From: Mytilus trossulus
Taxonomy: Eukaryota > Mollusca > Bivalvia > Mytilida > Mytilidae
Direction of reading: 5' to 3'
NCBI RefSeq assembly: GCF_036588685.1
Contig: NC_086376.1
Location: 17,230,411 to 17,294,410, forward strand
Length of the DNA stretch: 64,000 bases
Shown: positions 35,298 through 46,904 of the stretch, in pieces
Position numbering within the stretch: the stretch's first letter is position 1
Layout of the letters: every line of letters begins with the position of its first letter
Notes under the pieces: generated by a model
What the model was told of the DNA's origin: nothing
What the model saw: only the letters and a program-made list of their open reading frames with translations
Databases searched by the model: none
Made by a program: the position numbers and the translations under genes

Positions 35298-36085
35298 AAA
35301 AACCAGAGGCTCTTAAGAGCCGGTGTCATTAACCTTGGTCTTTGCGCATATTAAACAAAGGACACAAATGGATTAATGACAAAATTGTGTTTTGGTGATG
35401 GTGATGTGTTTGTAGATCTTATTTTACTGAACATTCTTGCTGCTTATAATTATCTCTATCTATAATGAACTCGGTCAAGTAGTTACAGTGGAAAAATTTA
35501 CAAAAATTTACAAAATTTATGAATTTTGTTAAACATTGACTATTATGGCAATTACTCCTTAAGGGGTCAATTGACCATTTTGATCGTTCGACTTATTTGT
35601 AGGTCTTACTTTGCTGTACATTATTTCTGTTTACAATTTATCTCTATCTATACTAATATTCAAGATAATAACCAAAAGCTGCCAAATTTTCATAAAATTA
35701 CCAATTCAGGGGCAGCAACCCAACACCGGATTGCCAGATTGGTCTGAAAATTTTAGGCCAGATAGATCTTACCTAATGAACAATTTTATCCTGTAAGATT
35801 TGCTCTAAATGCTTTGGTTTTTAAAAAAATGAGCCAAAAACTGCATTTTACCCTACATACTATTTTTTAGCCATGTCGGCCATCTTGGTTTGTGGGCGGG
35901 GTCATCTGACACATTTTTAAAGATACCCTAATGATGATTGTGGACATGTTTGGTTTAATTTGGCTCAGTCGTTTCAGAGGAGAAGAGTTTTGTAAAAGTT
36001 AACAGACGACGCCGGACGACGACGACGACGGACGCAAAAAGATGAGGAAAGCTCACTTGGTCCTTCGGGCCAGGTGAGTTAAAAA
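35298..36085 (+). repeat. Dispersed element with terminal hairpin
   Basis: About 780 bp ends in the perfect-stem-like hairpin CTCACTTGGTCC-TTC-GGGCCAGGTGAG (36052-36078, two wobble pairs) followed by 'ttaaaaa'. Just before it is a (gac)n run, 'gacgacgacgacgacgg'. A diverged internal duplication is visible ('cttactttgctgtacatt..tgcttataa..tatctctatcta' at about 35417-35462 and 35606-35651). I recognise the 'cacttgg.cc.tcgggccaggtgag' end as common in mollusc DNA, from memory. Confidence 0.65.
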
Positions 36086-36300
36086 GGAAAGAGATTACAT
36101 TGTTGAACGTTATTCGTCCTTGATCCATGATTTTGATTTTAAGAGGTCATGAATAATACAATAAACACTAACAATTGTAACAAGTACTTGAAAAACAAGT
36201 AAATTTAATAATTTTAATCAACTAAAAGGAAGAAACAAATATATAACAAAACAACAATGAAAACATTATTTAGTACAAACAGTTTAAAAGTGTATGTAGA

Positions 36301-38671
36301 TTATGTACACATGCTATAATGATTTGGTTCCGCCAGTCGGGTGTCTTGTAATAGTAGGTACGAATTCCCGGTACCATCCTGATTTACATTAACACTTCTC
36401 ATTGGTAACATTACATTGTCTGGTGTCATTTCTAAGTATTCCTTGACCTTGGTATTGTCAGCGATCACTGTAGTGTCAACAGTGGTGTCATTTAATTTCT
36501 TTTCGGCTCTGTTTTCTACGTCTTGGTTTGTAACGGTGGAAACATTTCTTTCAATAAGCTCATAAGCACCTATTCTGTTGTCGCTATTTTCTTCGCTGTA
36601 ATTATTTGACATCTTTAAGAAATATTTTCTTGTATGCCTTTTTGTAACGCCAAGATGTATGACTGTTGCGATGAATATCACCAAAATAATTACACTTATA
36701 AATGTCACATATGCCAAAATTGTACCAAGCGTTATATCTGAAAACAAAATTATCGAGAAGCATTACCGTGAAATATGGTTACGCCGTGTAATTTTTGCAA
36801 ATATCGTGAAGTCTTAGAAAAAAAAAAGTTTATTCCATTTTTTTTCTAATTTCGCAGACAAGTAAGGAATAAAAAATATTGATATCAACACGAGGTAATG
36901 TGGTGTGGTATGGTTGCCAATGAAACAACTACAATGTATCAACAAAACGGACTAACTATTATAGGCCAGCGTACGTAACAATGAGTAAACCGTATAGTTA
37001 GAAGCTATAAAAGGCTTTAATGGATTAAGTCTGATTTTATTCAATTTTTTACATTTCATCGCAATCTTGTATATTTGATGAATGTTTTTTTTCAAAATTG
37101 CCTAGCTGTGTTTCTAGATAACATTCGAATTCATAATCAATCAAATGTAATTTAGTTTAGAAAAACACGCCCTATTCATAAAACCTAAAGAATATCACTA
37201 CCTGCATCAATATGGGATTCTGTTGATGATGTTTCTGTAACAGTATACAGTGTGTTTTTGTCTGTCCCGACACCCATGCCATCTATTAAAACAATGGCAA
37301 AATAATCATTATAAAATTATGATAATTTTCATATTTCAATGCAATTGACATAACTCCCAGTTTTTGTTGGTGGTCGTGTTGCTAGTTCTATATACTGTTC
37401 AATGAAGATATACATATTTTAGTCGAACTTATATTTTGACCATAACGTTGTCAGTTTCTCTCGACTAATGAGTTTGGAACATTCGAATTGTAAAACTCTT
37501 TTTTTTTTATTACACTCTCTACCTAGGAGAAACATTTGATAAACAAAATCTGAATTCAAGATTTTATTGTATTTTTTTACGTTTAAAAAGAGCAACACCT
37601 TTAACATGTTTAAGCCAGAAACATTTTTGCTTTTTCTTTAGTCTTTTTTATTTTTATCACGCCACAGTTTTTAAGTTTACAGTATAAAACTTCATGGTCA
37701 AGGTCGATGTTCGTTCGTATCCATTGACAATTCTAAAAGTCCCGTTAAAATATTGTCATAATGTACCGAAGACGTGGTAGTTTCTGCGATTAGAAGAATG
37801 GGAAAACGAACTAAAGTTGCAATTTGATGTCCCAAATCTTTCTGAAAATTAAGATTTTTGCTATGAAAAATGAACCCTGGATTTAAGTATTTAAAAGTTG
37901 ACAGAGTTTTGTTTTATAACAATAGGGTCAGTAACAGAGGGTATAGTATCAAGAACTAAACAAAATAGAGAAAAAACTCATACAATGCTTTTTTTCTCAA
38001 AAATAAGACTCACATTCAAAGTGGTAATTTTCGCACAAAGACGAAATACTCGCAGAATTATGCTTCTTTGTATCAGTAGACATATATCTTTTATAGTATG
38101 GTGTTGACAATTTGTTTTTAATGTAAGCAATTTAGTATTTTAACAGTAATATATTGTTTGTTTATTTACAACTTATGTCGATAACAACATTTTTTACATT
38201 TGTAGTAAAACATACCAATAATTATGACAAGCATTCATCATATAACGAGACAGAAACTGATGTGAATTCAAGTGCAACGCAATTGTTAAAGGCATATGTA
38301 AATGTATGTATAACTTTCACATTAAACAATGCATTAGTACTTTCAAATAAAAACAAATCAAAATATGCATATATACAAACCAACGATATTTAAAAGGACT
38401 TCGGTAGTATTAACTTTTCCATCTATAGTTTTGATACATTTGTATACTCCTGCGTCTGCCCTTGAAACATTCTCTATCTGCAAATTGTATTCTCCCCTTT
38501 GTATGTTACCCACTATCTTTAACTTGTGTTTGTGAGGTAAATTGATATTAATAATGCCTCGATCACCGTAAACTGTATTCTCCCGTATCCATTGACTTCG
38601 GTTCTCGAACGTCTGACAATGTAAGATAACTGTTTCTCCCACTCGTCCTATGATTTCTGTCATTGCATGCA
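36301..38671 (-). CDS. Ig-domain membrane receptor, distal exon set with full signalling tail
   Basis: Three exons on the minus strand: Ig V-type 38381-38671 (97 codons), linker 37202-37282 (27 codons) and TM/cytoplasmic 36301-36737. All junctions are phase 1 (acceptors ACTAG, AATAG and TTTCAG; donors GTTTGT and GTAGTG). The Ig exon has the first cysteine in ETVILHC, the core tryptophan in SQWIRE, and the DAGVYKC end motif. The linker is Ser/Thr-rich. The last exon has a TM helix (about 23 residues, LAYVTFISVIILVIFIATVI), a basic stop-transfer, then a cytoplasmic tail of about 110 residues with YELI, YLEM and YLLL. Such motifs bind SH2 proteins when phosphorylated; YxxM is the PI3K type. No signal-peptide exon lies directly upstream. 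The nearest is at 54618-54672, beyond a second exon set and a Gypsy element. Confidence 0.8.
36890..37015 (-). repeat. Family R2 fragment in a receptor intron
   Basis: 'gtatggttgccaatgaaacaac' style block with 'acggactaactattatagg'. The counterpart at 48893-49010 lies at the same place in the duplicated exon set, so it predates that duplication. Confidence 0.6.
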
Positions 38672-38716
38672 CTAGTAATAAGAAAAATGAAAGATTTCAA
38701 ATATGTGTGAAAAAAA

Positions 38717-38965
38717 AGGAAAATCACAAAAATACTGAATATTCAAGACTGAAAGTTCAACTCAAATAGCAAAATCAAAAGTTGAAACACAACAAACGAA
38801 TAAAATAACAACTGTTACATTTCCAACTTTGTACAGATATTTTCTAATGTAGAAAATGGTGGATTAAACCTGGTTTTAAAGCGTTTAGCCTCATCTTGTT
38901 TGACAGTCGCAAACTAAAATATACAACTCGTTTCATACACAATCAGAATATGCCGATTTGTCACC
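38717..38965 (+). repeat. Dispersed repeat family R1
   Basis: Lies just upstream of the distal Ig exon. The same insertion is present at 50720-50950 in the duplicated segment, so it was there before duplication. Confidence 0.8.
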
Positions 38966-39098
38966 CACACAAATAAGGTAATTGTCTTTAATATCAAAAG
39001 TTTAGATAAATGAGATTTTCATATCATATAAATTCTGAGGAAGAGTTGTCAATGGCAGTAAACTATTGGATAAAAACTTGACTCATATCTAAGTACCC

Positions 39099-39301
39099 GG
39101 CCACGTCCACTTGCATTTTTGTCCATCTGATGAGTTAAGCCTTTTTCAACTGATTTTTATAGTTCGTTCTTATGTTGTTTTGTTATATCAATGTCCCAGG
39201 TTAGTGGGAGGGTTGGGATCCCGCTGATATTTTTTACCCCGCCACATTATTTATGTATTTGCCTGTCCAAAATCAGGAGTCTGTAAATTCAGTGGTAGTC
39301 G
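39099..39301 (+). repeat. Dispersed repeat family R2, left half (split by the Gypsy element)
   Basis: 'cccggccacgtcc', 'tttgtccatctgatgagtta', 'gggagggttgggatcccgct' and 'cagtggtagtcg'. The family continues, after the Gypsy element, at 48350 with 'gtcgtttgtttatgtg'. The uninterrupted version is at 52905-53370. Confidence 0.85.
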
Positions 39302-40744
39302 TGTAGTAGTGTCATTTTTACGCCTATAAAATAATAGTAAAAATATCTTTAAAATTCTTTAATTAATTGCATTTATTATAACGTTTAAATCTAGAATTTT
39401 GATAAAGGAATATTATTATTTAAATCAAATCTACACTTTACTTTTTATATTGAGTTCATGAATATTCAAAAGGTTCTTACTTTAAATTACGTATTTGATT
39501 GGTCATTGTGATTTCGCGGTCAATTTATATTTTGTATTGACCAGGTATAATTTGCACGGGAACTTGACAATTACAGTCGCATTATATTGTATCCCGATTT
39601 ATATAACTGTGTTATGGTTTTAATTCATTGTGGACACAACATATTACATATTGATGTAAGTTAACTTCTTTATTGTATAATTAGTATTTTTCACATGTAA
39701 ATGATAAATTTAGCAAAGTTTCTATTGTATGACTTCGTTCTCCTCGTAAAGTTTGGTTATTACATAAGTATGATAGATGTACCCGAGAATCTTTTATTTA
39801 GCTTCGTGCTACATGTATTTTATTATCTACCGTTAATTTGTCACGGTAGAACTAGATAGTTGCTTAGCTATTTGATTATTGACACAGATAATTTATATTT
39901 CATAAATGGCGGCATATTAGACAAAATAAGGAAAAGAGATAAAGTTGATATTTATTTGTACATTTATATTATACATTGTAATGATAGAAGTATAACTATA
40001 AATGAACTTGAGTTATTTTGTCATATCGTATGTTTTAATATTTTATGAGTCCGAATGTTTATGATTGCATTTTGGTTTTAGGACTCCATTGATGTAATTA
40101 TATACAGAATATACATTGTGAACTGTGCCTTGTCCTTGCCAGTAAAAACTCACTCCACAAGTGGTAAGAGTCAATCTATTTTTAACTATGTAATGTTGTA
40201 AACAAGACGTTATGAATTATTTCCCTTTAAATATGCGGTTTTAAGCATATTTAATATATTGGCTTAATTAGTCTTTATGAAAATAGTATTTACAATTCGA
40301 CGATTGTTGTAACGTAATTGTATGTAAAGAACAAACAATATATTATGTTCCGATCAGTTAAATGTTATATTTGCAGTTTTAACTTTAGTTTTGTACCGTA
40401 CACATAGTAAACCAGTAAACACTATATAGTACATTATTTACGATAATGGGTTACATTCTTGTGTAGTGTTTCACAATGAGAAATGAAAGTACATGTAACA
40501 TCAGCTCACTGATAGTCTATAATATGTAATAGCTGTTTAGTACACAGTATTAAAGTGCATTGTATTTTACCATAACTATATGTGATAATGTATAACTTAG
40601 GGTACTTGAGTTTTATAATAGATCTGTTATTTATAATTGTGATATTGTTATTTCAGAGTTTATTTGTATACTACTGGTATAATAAATAATCCGAACCCTA
40701 AACAGAGTTTGTTATATCTTTATCCAAGAATCGAACCTGTTACA
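39302..40744 (+). repeat. 5' LTR
   Basis: Begins TGTAGTAGTG and ends CCTGTTACA. It contains a TATA-like 'tttatataac' at 39598-39607 and a poly(A) signal-like 'aataaataat' at 40681-40690, giving a plausible U3-R-U5 layout. A 62-codon frame at 39860 is present identically in both LTRs and has no family features. Confidence 0.95.
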
Positions 40745-40747
40745 AAA

Positions 40748-40762
40748 TGGCGCCCAACGTAG
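40748..40762 (+). promoter_or_regulatory. Primer binding site, tRNA-Lys type
   Basis: TGGCGCCCAACGTAG starts 3 nt after the LTR. The first 12-13 nt agree with the 3' end complement of tRNA-Lys(1,2) as I remember it from retroviral primer sites. It then diverges. Confidence 0.7.
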
Positions 40763-42101
40763 TTTAATGGATTGATGGCACAGTCGAATTAGGGTACCAG
40801 TGTGTGTGTGTGTGTGTGATCACCGAAGCAGACGACAGACGAGACCACGTGATGTTTGTTTACCAACAATGCGCAGATGTCCGAAGATGCACGTGCCAGT
40901 GTTTACATCCGTTGATGTCCACATGTGTTTATTTACATTAACATTTTATACCGTGTTCCAGTTATGAAGATTTGTGAAACCGGAAGTTACTTTTAGTAAC
41001 TTAGACTTTTAGATTTTCTTAATTGAAAATAGAACTTTTGTTGTTTAAATTAATTCTTATTTTTGTGATTGGAATTGGAAAAGTAACTTAGCTTTATAAG
41101 GTAGGCTTTTTACTTATATATATATTATAATTGTATACTGAAATAGTTTGCTTACACACTTTGAAAAAACATTTTACACATACATTAATTTGTTTACATA
41201 AAGAAGACTTTAATTAGATAGCATACATTGGTCCATTACTATATCGTATTGCAACATCAACACTTATTACAGCAACATACATTGATAGATAGCATACATA
41301 CATACATACATGTAGTGTTATTGGTATACCACAGTTCAACTTGAACTTAGTCACACTTAAACATTTTTTACACATTGACATTGTTCATTCATTCATACAC
41401 TTTTGGACTTTGAATTTTTTTTGTTAACGTCCTACATATTGACCTTTCATACTTAAACATTTTACATTCGAACATTATTTTTTTTTATTTTTGTTTATTG
41501 AACATTAGCATCACTTGGTGATTGATTGTTTACATTTAAAGGAGAGTGCAGATGTACTTGTAGAATTTATTGACTTATATTTTTACACATTAAAAGTACA
41601 TTTTATACAGAAAGCAACACTATCGTATACAGTTATAGTATATAGTACCTTTACTCTGTGTTGAACTTAGACAGAGTTTGAAAAATCTATAGTTTGATTA
41701 AATAGATTTAAAATAAGTGACTGTTGAATTATTTTAATTTATTCAATTACAAATATAATTTGATTGAGGTGCACTCATTTGCATATGAGGCTAAATCATT
41801 TTAATATTTGGTAGTACTTATTTATCAATGCATACTCATGTGTATTTGATATAATTTGTTTGTATTTTAGTAATTGTAGAATTGAGTATTAGTTATTGAT
41901 TAAAATTTACCATTTTGATTAACTGTAATTATGATACTCTAGTGTGGTGGTTATGTAGTTTATAGTTGTATTACATAATTTTTGTTTTGAAACACCTTTG
42001 ATAGACATAGGCTTTTGGAAGTGAAAGTATTTTGTTTTTCATTTTCGGTTTTGTTGTTGGCATTTATTAAGTAAGGGGCTACTACATTCTTCCAATTAGT
42101 C
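40763..42101 (+). other. Gypsy leader, no Gag capsid frame
   Basis: About 1.34 kb of AT-rich sequence with stops in all frames where a gag gene would be expected. A (tg)n run lies at 40801-40817. A candidate splice donor AAG|GTAGGC lies near 41100. A candidate acceptor, ctactacattcttccaattag, ends 2 nt before the ATG of the large frame. Removal of 41101-42099 as a leader intron is conceivable but unproven. Confidence 0.6.
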
Positions 42102-45100
42102 ATGGAACAGTATGGTCCAAAGAAGAAACGCCATCGTCGTAGACGTAGACAACGACCCTACTGGGACAACGACTTTGACAACCAAGCCAACCAAAACTAC
42201 TCACCTACTGCAACTCCTATTCCAAAAGATCCTATTGTATGTTATAGATGCGGAGGACTTGATCACATAGCCATTGGTTGCCGTATACGATTAGACCATT
42301 CACGACAAGCCTTTAACTTCCAGCAGATCAACACTGAAGATAGAACATATGCATACCAACAGCAACAGTCAACACAAGATGTCACTGACCAACTAATAGG
42401 TAACACCAACGAAGTCACTGTTAAGATACATGGTATTCCAGCTACAGCTTTATTAGACACAGGTTCCACAGTTAGCACTGTCAGCGAGTCATTTCATCGA
42501 AAATACTTACCTGATCATACTATACAGACACTTAACCGTATTTTACACATTGAATGTGCTGATGGAGAGAACTTACCGTATCATGGTTACATCACTGTCG
42601 ACTTAGAATTACCTGGAGCATCACCATCAGATTTACCACAACCTTGCTTACTACTAGTAGTTCCTGATAGCAACTACAACAAGGCCGTGCCTTTGCTACT
42701 TGGTACCAACGTATTGCATAGAGCTATGGATGATGTGAAACAACGTTTTGGTCATCGGTTTTTGCAAAACGCCAACTTGATTACACCATGGTATATGACG
42801 TTTCGATGCCTTTTACTCAGAGAGAAAGAACTCAACAAGAGAAACAACAGGTTAGCATTGATTAAATGCGCAGAGGGAAAGACTGTTCGCATTCCACCGA
42901 ATAAAGATGTTATGCTTCAAGGCTATATGGACCATGAGTTGCCGTACCACCCTGTATGTGGAATACTTCAACCAACACATAAGGCAGCAGTACCTGAAGA
43001 CTTAGACATAGCTCCAACTCTTGTCAACTACCAATACAGAGATAACAGATTAGTACCTGTACATATCAGCAATGTTACAACGAGAACCATAACAGTTTCA
43101 CCGAACGCTATCCTATGTGAGCTGCAACCTGTCTCAATTGCTGATATAGAAACACCAGATGGTACAGATTATGATGTTTTGAATGACGTTCACTTACCAA
43201 CAGACGTACTCAGTGATGAACAGTTAGAGAAAGGTAAACAACTACTTAGACAGTATAGAGATGTTTTTAGTATGTCAGACACCGACATTGGTCATACAGA
43301 TGCAGTTCGTCATAGAATTGATCTCACTGATGATACACCGTTCAAGCAGAGACATAGGCGTATACCACCAGCCATGTTTGATGAAGTTCGTACACATCTA
43401 CAACAACTACTTACAGCTGGAATAATACGACGTTCACACTCACCTTGGTCATCTAATGTGGTACTTTGTCGAAAGAAGGATGGGAAACTCAGAATGTGTA
43501 TTGATTACAGACAACTTAATCAAAGGTCCGTGAAGGATTCCTACGCTTTGCCACGCAGCGAGGAGATACTAGACGCTCTTGGAGGTAATACGCTATATAC
43601 TGTACTGGATATGAAGAGCGGGTACCATCAGGTAGAGGTAGAAGAGTCCCATAAGCAGAGAACAGCTTTCACTGTCGGTCCACTAGGTTTTTATGAATTT
43701 AACCGCTTGCCGTTTGGATTAGTCAACAGTCCAGCGACATATCAGAGACTAATGGAAGAGATACTAGGAGACCTACATCTTGATATCTGCTTCATCTATT
43801 TAGACGATCTAATCATATTCTCCGATACGTATGAGGAACATCTAGTAAGATTAGAGAAAGTATTACAGAGATTAAGAGAAAGCAACCTGAAATTATCGCC
43901 AAAGAAATGCTCATTCCTTCAAGAGAAAGTCAAATATATAGGTCATATCGTCTCCAAAGATGGAATACAACCAGATCCTGCAAAGATAGACAAGGTAACT
44001 AACTGGCCACGTCCAACAACACCAGAAGAAGTCCGTCGTTTCCTTGGTTTTGTAGGATACTACCGAAAGTTTGTTAAAGATTTTTCTAAAATAGCAAGAC
44101 CACTCACCGACTTAATGCCTCCACCGAAAAGCTCGTCAAAGAAACGCAAGCCAAAACCTCGAGATCCAAACAGTCAATCATGGATATGGGGAGATCTTCA
44201 AGAACAAGCTTTCCAGACACTCAAAACAGCACTTGCTTCACCACCTATACTTGGTTTTCCACGGTACAACAAACAGTTTGAGTTACACACTGATGCATCC
44301 ATGCAAGGTTTAGGAGCTGTATTATATCAAGAACAGGAAAACAAGAAGCGTGTCATTGCTTACGCCAGTAGAGGACTCAGTAAGACCGAGCGAAATTACC
44401 CTGTACATAAATTAGAATTTTTGGCATTAAAATGGGCTGTCACCGAGAAATTCCACGACTACTTATATGGAAACACCTTTACAGTATTGACAGACAATAA
44501 TCCTCTTACATACGTGCTAACATCAGCCAAACTAGATGCAACTGGACACCGTTGGATTGCAGCATTAGCATCGTACAACTTTAACATCATGTACAGACCA
44601 GGTTCCAAGAATGCCGATGCTGATTCTTTATCAAGATTGCCCGAGTTACTTGGACGTTCACCATCCAACTTAGAGGCTACTTCTGTCAAAGCCATCTGCA
44701 ATCTACAGCATACTCAACCTTTCGTCGATACTTTGTCGATGAATACTCTTGCAACTGTTGATGATACATCGTTACCAGCACAGCATTTGGTTGACATCAA
44801 ATCAGAACAAAAGAGCGATTACAGAATTAAAGAATGGATTTATTGGGTCTCCGAACACCGCAAACCAAACAAGGAACAACTAGAAAGATCAGCAGAGAAT
44901 ACATGGTTCATTAACAACTTCGACAAGTTACAACTGAAAGATGGTATTCTATTCAGAGAAGCTACATTTGATTGCCAGACAGTTAAGCAATTTGTTTTAC
45001 CAGAAACTTGCGTTCCGAAAGTCATGAAAGCACTTCACGATGACATGGGCCACCAAGGACGAGACAAGACATTGTCACTTATAAGAGATAGATTTGTATG

Positions 45101-46814
45101 GTATGGGATGACAAGAGATGTAGATCAGTGGATTACACAATGCAACAGATGCATAAGACGAAAAACACCAACTAACGAAAGAGCACCACTAGTTAGTATT
45201 GAAACATACCAACCACTTGAACTAGTATGCATGGACTACTTATCACTGGAAAGATCCAAAGGAGGGTTTGAAAATGTTCTTGTCATTACCGATCACTTTA
45301 CCCGGTATGCCTTGGCAATTCCAACGAAGAACCAAACAGCAAAGACTACCGCCGAAGCATTTTTCAACCACTTTGTAGTACATTACGGATTGCCAGAACG
45401 TATTCACAGTGACCAAGGTGCCAACTTTGAATCGAACATCATTAAAGAACTATGTAACATCACAGGCATGCAGAAATCACGTACTACACCTTACCATCCT
45501 ATGGGCAACGGTACTACAGAGCGTTTCAATCGAACATTACTGAGTATGTTAGGTACATTGGAAACAACACAGAAGAAAGATTGGAAAGCACATATTGCTG
45601 GATTGGTACATGCTTACAACTGCACTAGACAGACAACTACCAGATACTCACCTTACTTCCTTATGTTTGGTAGAGAACCAAGATTACCGATTGACATCGC
45701 CTTCAACCTTCCTGGTAATGAACAGAAGCAACCAGCAGTGACGAAGTATATTGAAACTGTACAGAAAAGATTGAAAGAAGCATACGAGTTGGCAACAAAA
45801 CACTCGAGAATAGGGAAAGATAGACAGAAATACAACTACAACAAGAAAGCTAGATCAGCCATCTTACAAACCGGCGACAGAGTCTTAGTAAAGATCTTGG
45901 CCTTCGACGGGAAACATAAGCTAGCTGACAAGTGGGAAGAAGATCCATACCAGATTGTTAATCAGCCTAACAAAGAGATACCTGTGTATGAGGTCAAGAA
46001 AGAAAACGGAACTGGAAGGAAGAAGACACTTCATCGCAATCTTCTACTTCCAATTGGATTTCTGCCAAAGACTGTTGAGTCTGAGATAGCTCCTGCACCT
46101 AGACAGAGGCGTAAACCGCTGAGGTCTGGACGACCACCGACGAAGTCTTTTGGGAACAGCATTGAAAAGATGTCTGCATCGGAATCAGATGAGGAGTCGG
46201 AGCAGGGGTATTGGATAATAGAGACAGGGAGGAGTACACCTAGCAACACTGACAGTGAAGCAGATATGGTGGAAAGACTTAGGGTAGATGATGTAACTAT
46301 CAGCGACACGGGTGACGATCTTGATGCCGTTGGTAGTAGCCAGGTTAATGGTTTAGTAGAGGACGCTTTACCTTCAGATATAGTAAATGCTGAAGAACCT
46401 AACCCTGGAACAGAGGATGTTGAACCTGCAGCGACTGGTCAAAATATTGAAGATGACACTTTAGAATCAGATAATGGCAGTGCGTTGACGGAGGATCCAT
46501 CTCTAGATGAAATGGCAGATGAACCCACACATGATGAAACTACAAGAGTACAACCAGTAAGAGAAAGAAGACGTAGATACTTACCTACACCACCACGGCA
46601 CATACCAGAACCTACCACACTTGCTAGACCTCAGAGAAATCGAAAACCACCGAAGTACCTGCAAGATTATGTAACTACAACAAAGCAGGCTACAACTAAA
46701 CCAGATTGGTTAGCTAAAGTACATTGGTTAGAAAGTCAGGCAGAAACAGGACGTTTTAGAGGTCTAGAGATTGAACTATCGAGGGCTATCATCAAGATTA
46801 TTGAGAACAGTTGA
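42102..46814 (+). CDS. pol: Gypsy Pol-type polyprotein (PR-RT-RNaseH-IN), intact
   Basis: 1570 residues. It starts with a basic stretch (RHRRRRRQR, about residues 10-18), then a CCHC zinc knuckle (CYRC-x4-H-x4-C, residues 47-60). An aspartic protease follows, with DTGST at D119. Reverse transcriptase has the catalytic YLDD near 566-569 in FIYLDDLIIF. RNase H has TDAS near 730 and TDNNPL. Integrase has an HHCC zinc finger from H979 and a complete DDE triad, D1045, D1104 and E1140 (35 residues between the last two, as is usual). The C-terminal module retains WEEDPYQIV; after it comes an acidic Ser/Glu-rich extension and a final RNRKPPKYLQDYV. All catalytic residues I can check are present. There is no capsid region before the knuckle. 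An in-frame TAA lies about 30 nt upstream of the ATG. Confidence 0.96.
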   Translation: MEQYGPKKKRHRRRRRQRPYWDNDFDNQANQNYSPTATPIPKDPIVCYRCGGLDHIAIGCRIRLDHSRQAFNFQQINTEDRTYAYQQQQSTQDVTDQLIGNTNEVTVKIHGIPATALLDTGSTVSTVSESFHRKYLPDHTIQTLNRILHIECADGENLPYHGYITVDLELPGASPSDLPQPCLLLVVPDSNYNKAVPLLLGTNVLHRAMDDVKQRFGHRFLQNANLITPWYMTFRCLLLREKELNKRNNRLALIKCAEGKTVRIPPNKDVMLQGYMDHELPYHPVCGILQPTHKAAVPEDLDIAPTLVNYQYRDNRLVPVHISNVTTRTITVSPNAILCELQPVSIADIETPDGTDYDVLNDVHLPTDVLSDEQLEKGKQLLRQYRDVFSMSDTDIGHTDAVRHRIDLTDDTPFKQRHRRIPPAMFDEVRTHLQQLLTAGIIRRSHSPWSSNVVLCRKKDGKLRMCIDYRQLNQRSVKDSYALPRSEEILDALGGNTLYTVLDMKSGYHQVEVEESHKQRTAFTVGPLGFYEFNRLPFGLVNSPATYQRLMEEILGDLHLDICFIYLDDLIIFSDTYEEHLVRLEKVLQRLRESNLKLSPKKCSFLQEKVKYIGHIVSKDGIQPDPAKIDKVTNWPRPTTPEEVRRFLGFVGYYRKFVKDFSKIARPLTDLMPPPKSSSKKRKPKPRDPNSQSWIWGDLQEQAFQTLKTALASPPILGFPRYNKQFELHTDASMQGLGAVLYQEQENKKRVIAYASRGLSKTERNYPVHKLEFLALKWAVTEKFHDYLYGNTFTVLTDNNPLTYVLTSAKLDATGHRWIAALASYNFNIMYRPGSKNADADSLSRLPELLGRSPSNLEATSVKAICNLQHTQPFVDTLSMNTLATVDDTSLPAQHLVDIKSEQKSDYRIKEWIYWVSEHRKPNKEQLERSAENTWFINNFDKLQLKDGILFREATFDCQTVKQFVLPETCVPKVMKALHDDMGHQGRDKTLSLIRDRFVWYGMTRDVDQWITQCNRCIRRKTPTNERAPLVSIETYQPLELVCMDYLSLERSKGGFENVLVITDHFTRYALAIPTKNQTAKTTAEAFFNHFVVHYGLPERIHSDQGANFESNIIKELCNITGMQKSRTTPYHPMGNGTTERFNRTLLSMLGTLETTQKKDWKAHIAGLVHAYNCTRQTTTRYSPYFLMFGREPRLPIDIAFNLPGNEQKQPAVTKYIETVQKRLKEAYELATKHSRIGKDRQKYNYNKKARSAILQTGDRVLVKILAFDGKHKLADKWEEDPYQIVNQPNKEIPVYEVKKENGTGRKKTLHRNLLLPIGFLPKTVESEIAPAPRQRRKPLRSGRPPTKSFGNSIEKMSASESDEESEQGYWIIETGRSTPSNTDSEADMVERLRVDDVTISDTGDDLDAVGSSQVNGLVEDALPSDIVNAEEPNPGTEDVEPAATGQNIEDDTLESDNGSALTEDPSLDEMADEPTHDETTRVQPVRERRRRYLPTPPRHIPEPTTLARPQRNRKPPKYLQDYVTTTKQATTKPDWLAKVHWLESQAETGRFRGLEIELSRAIIKIIENS

Positions 46815-46892
46815 AATGTAAACAGCTTGACGAGGACGACAAGGTCATAAGAGGGGAGAAAGACACAATGACATGGAAGTCATTTTCTTCAA

Positions 46893-46904
46893 CAGAGGGG
46901 AGAA
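46893..46904 (+). promoter_or_regulatory. Polypurine tract
   Basis: CAGAGGGGAGAA lies immediately before the 3' LTR, where plus-strand priming is expected. Confidence 0.85.

Noticed and set aside
39860-40048. 62-codon frame present identically at 47463-47651
   Set aside because: It is identical because both lie in the LTRs. AT-rich composition with no family features suggests chance.
40700-40745. tRNA-like end ('gaatcgaacct')
   Set aside because: It is the last bases of the LTR, repeated in the 3' LTR, with no cloverleaf.
42263-46309. Several minus-strand frames of 60-92 codons within the Gypsy polyprotein
   Set aside because: They are shadows of the intact 1570-codon frame and show no independent features.
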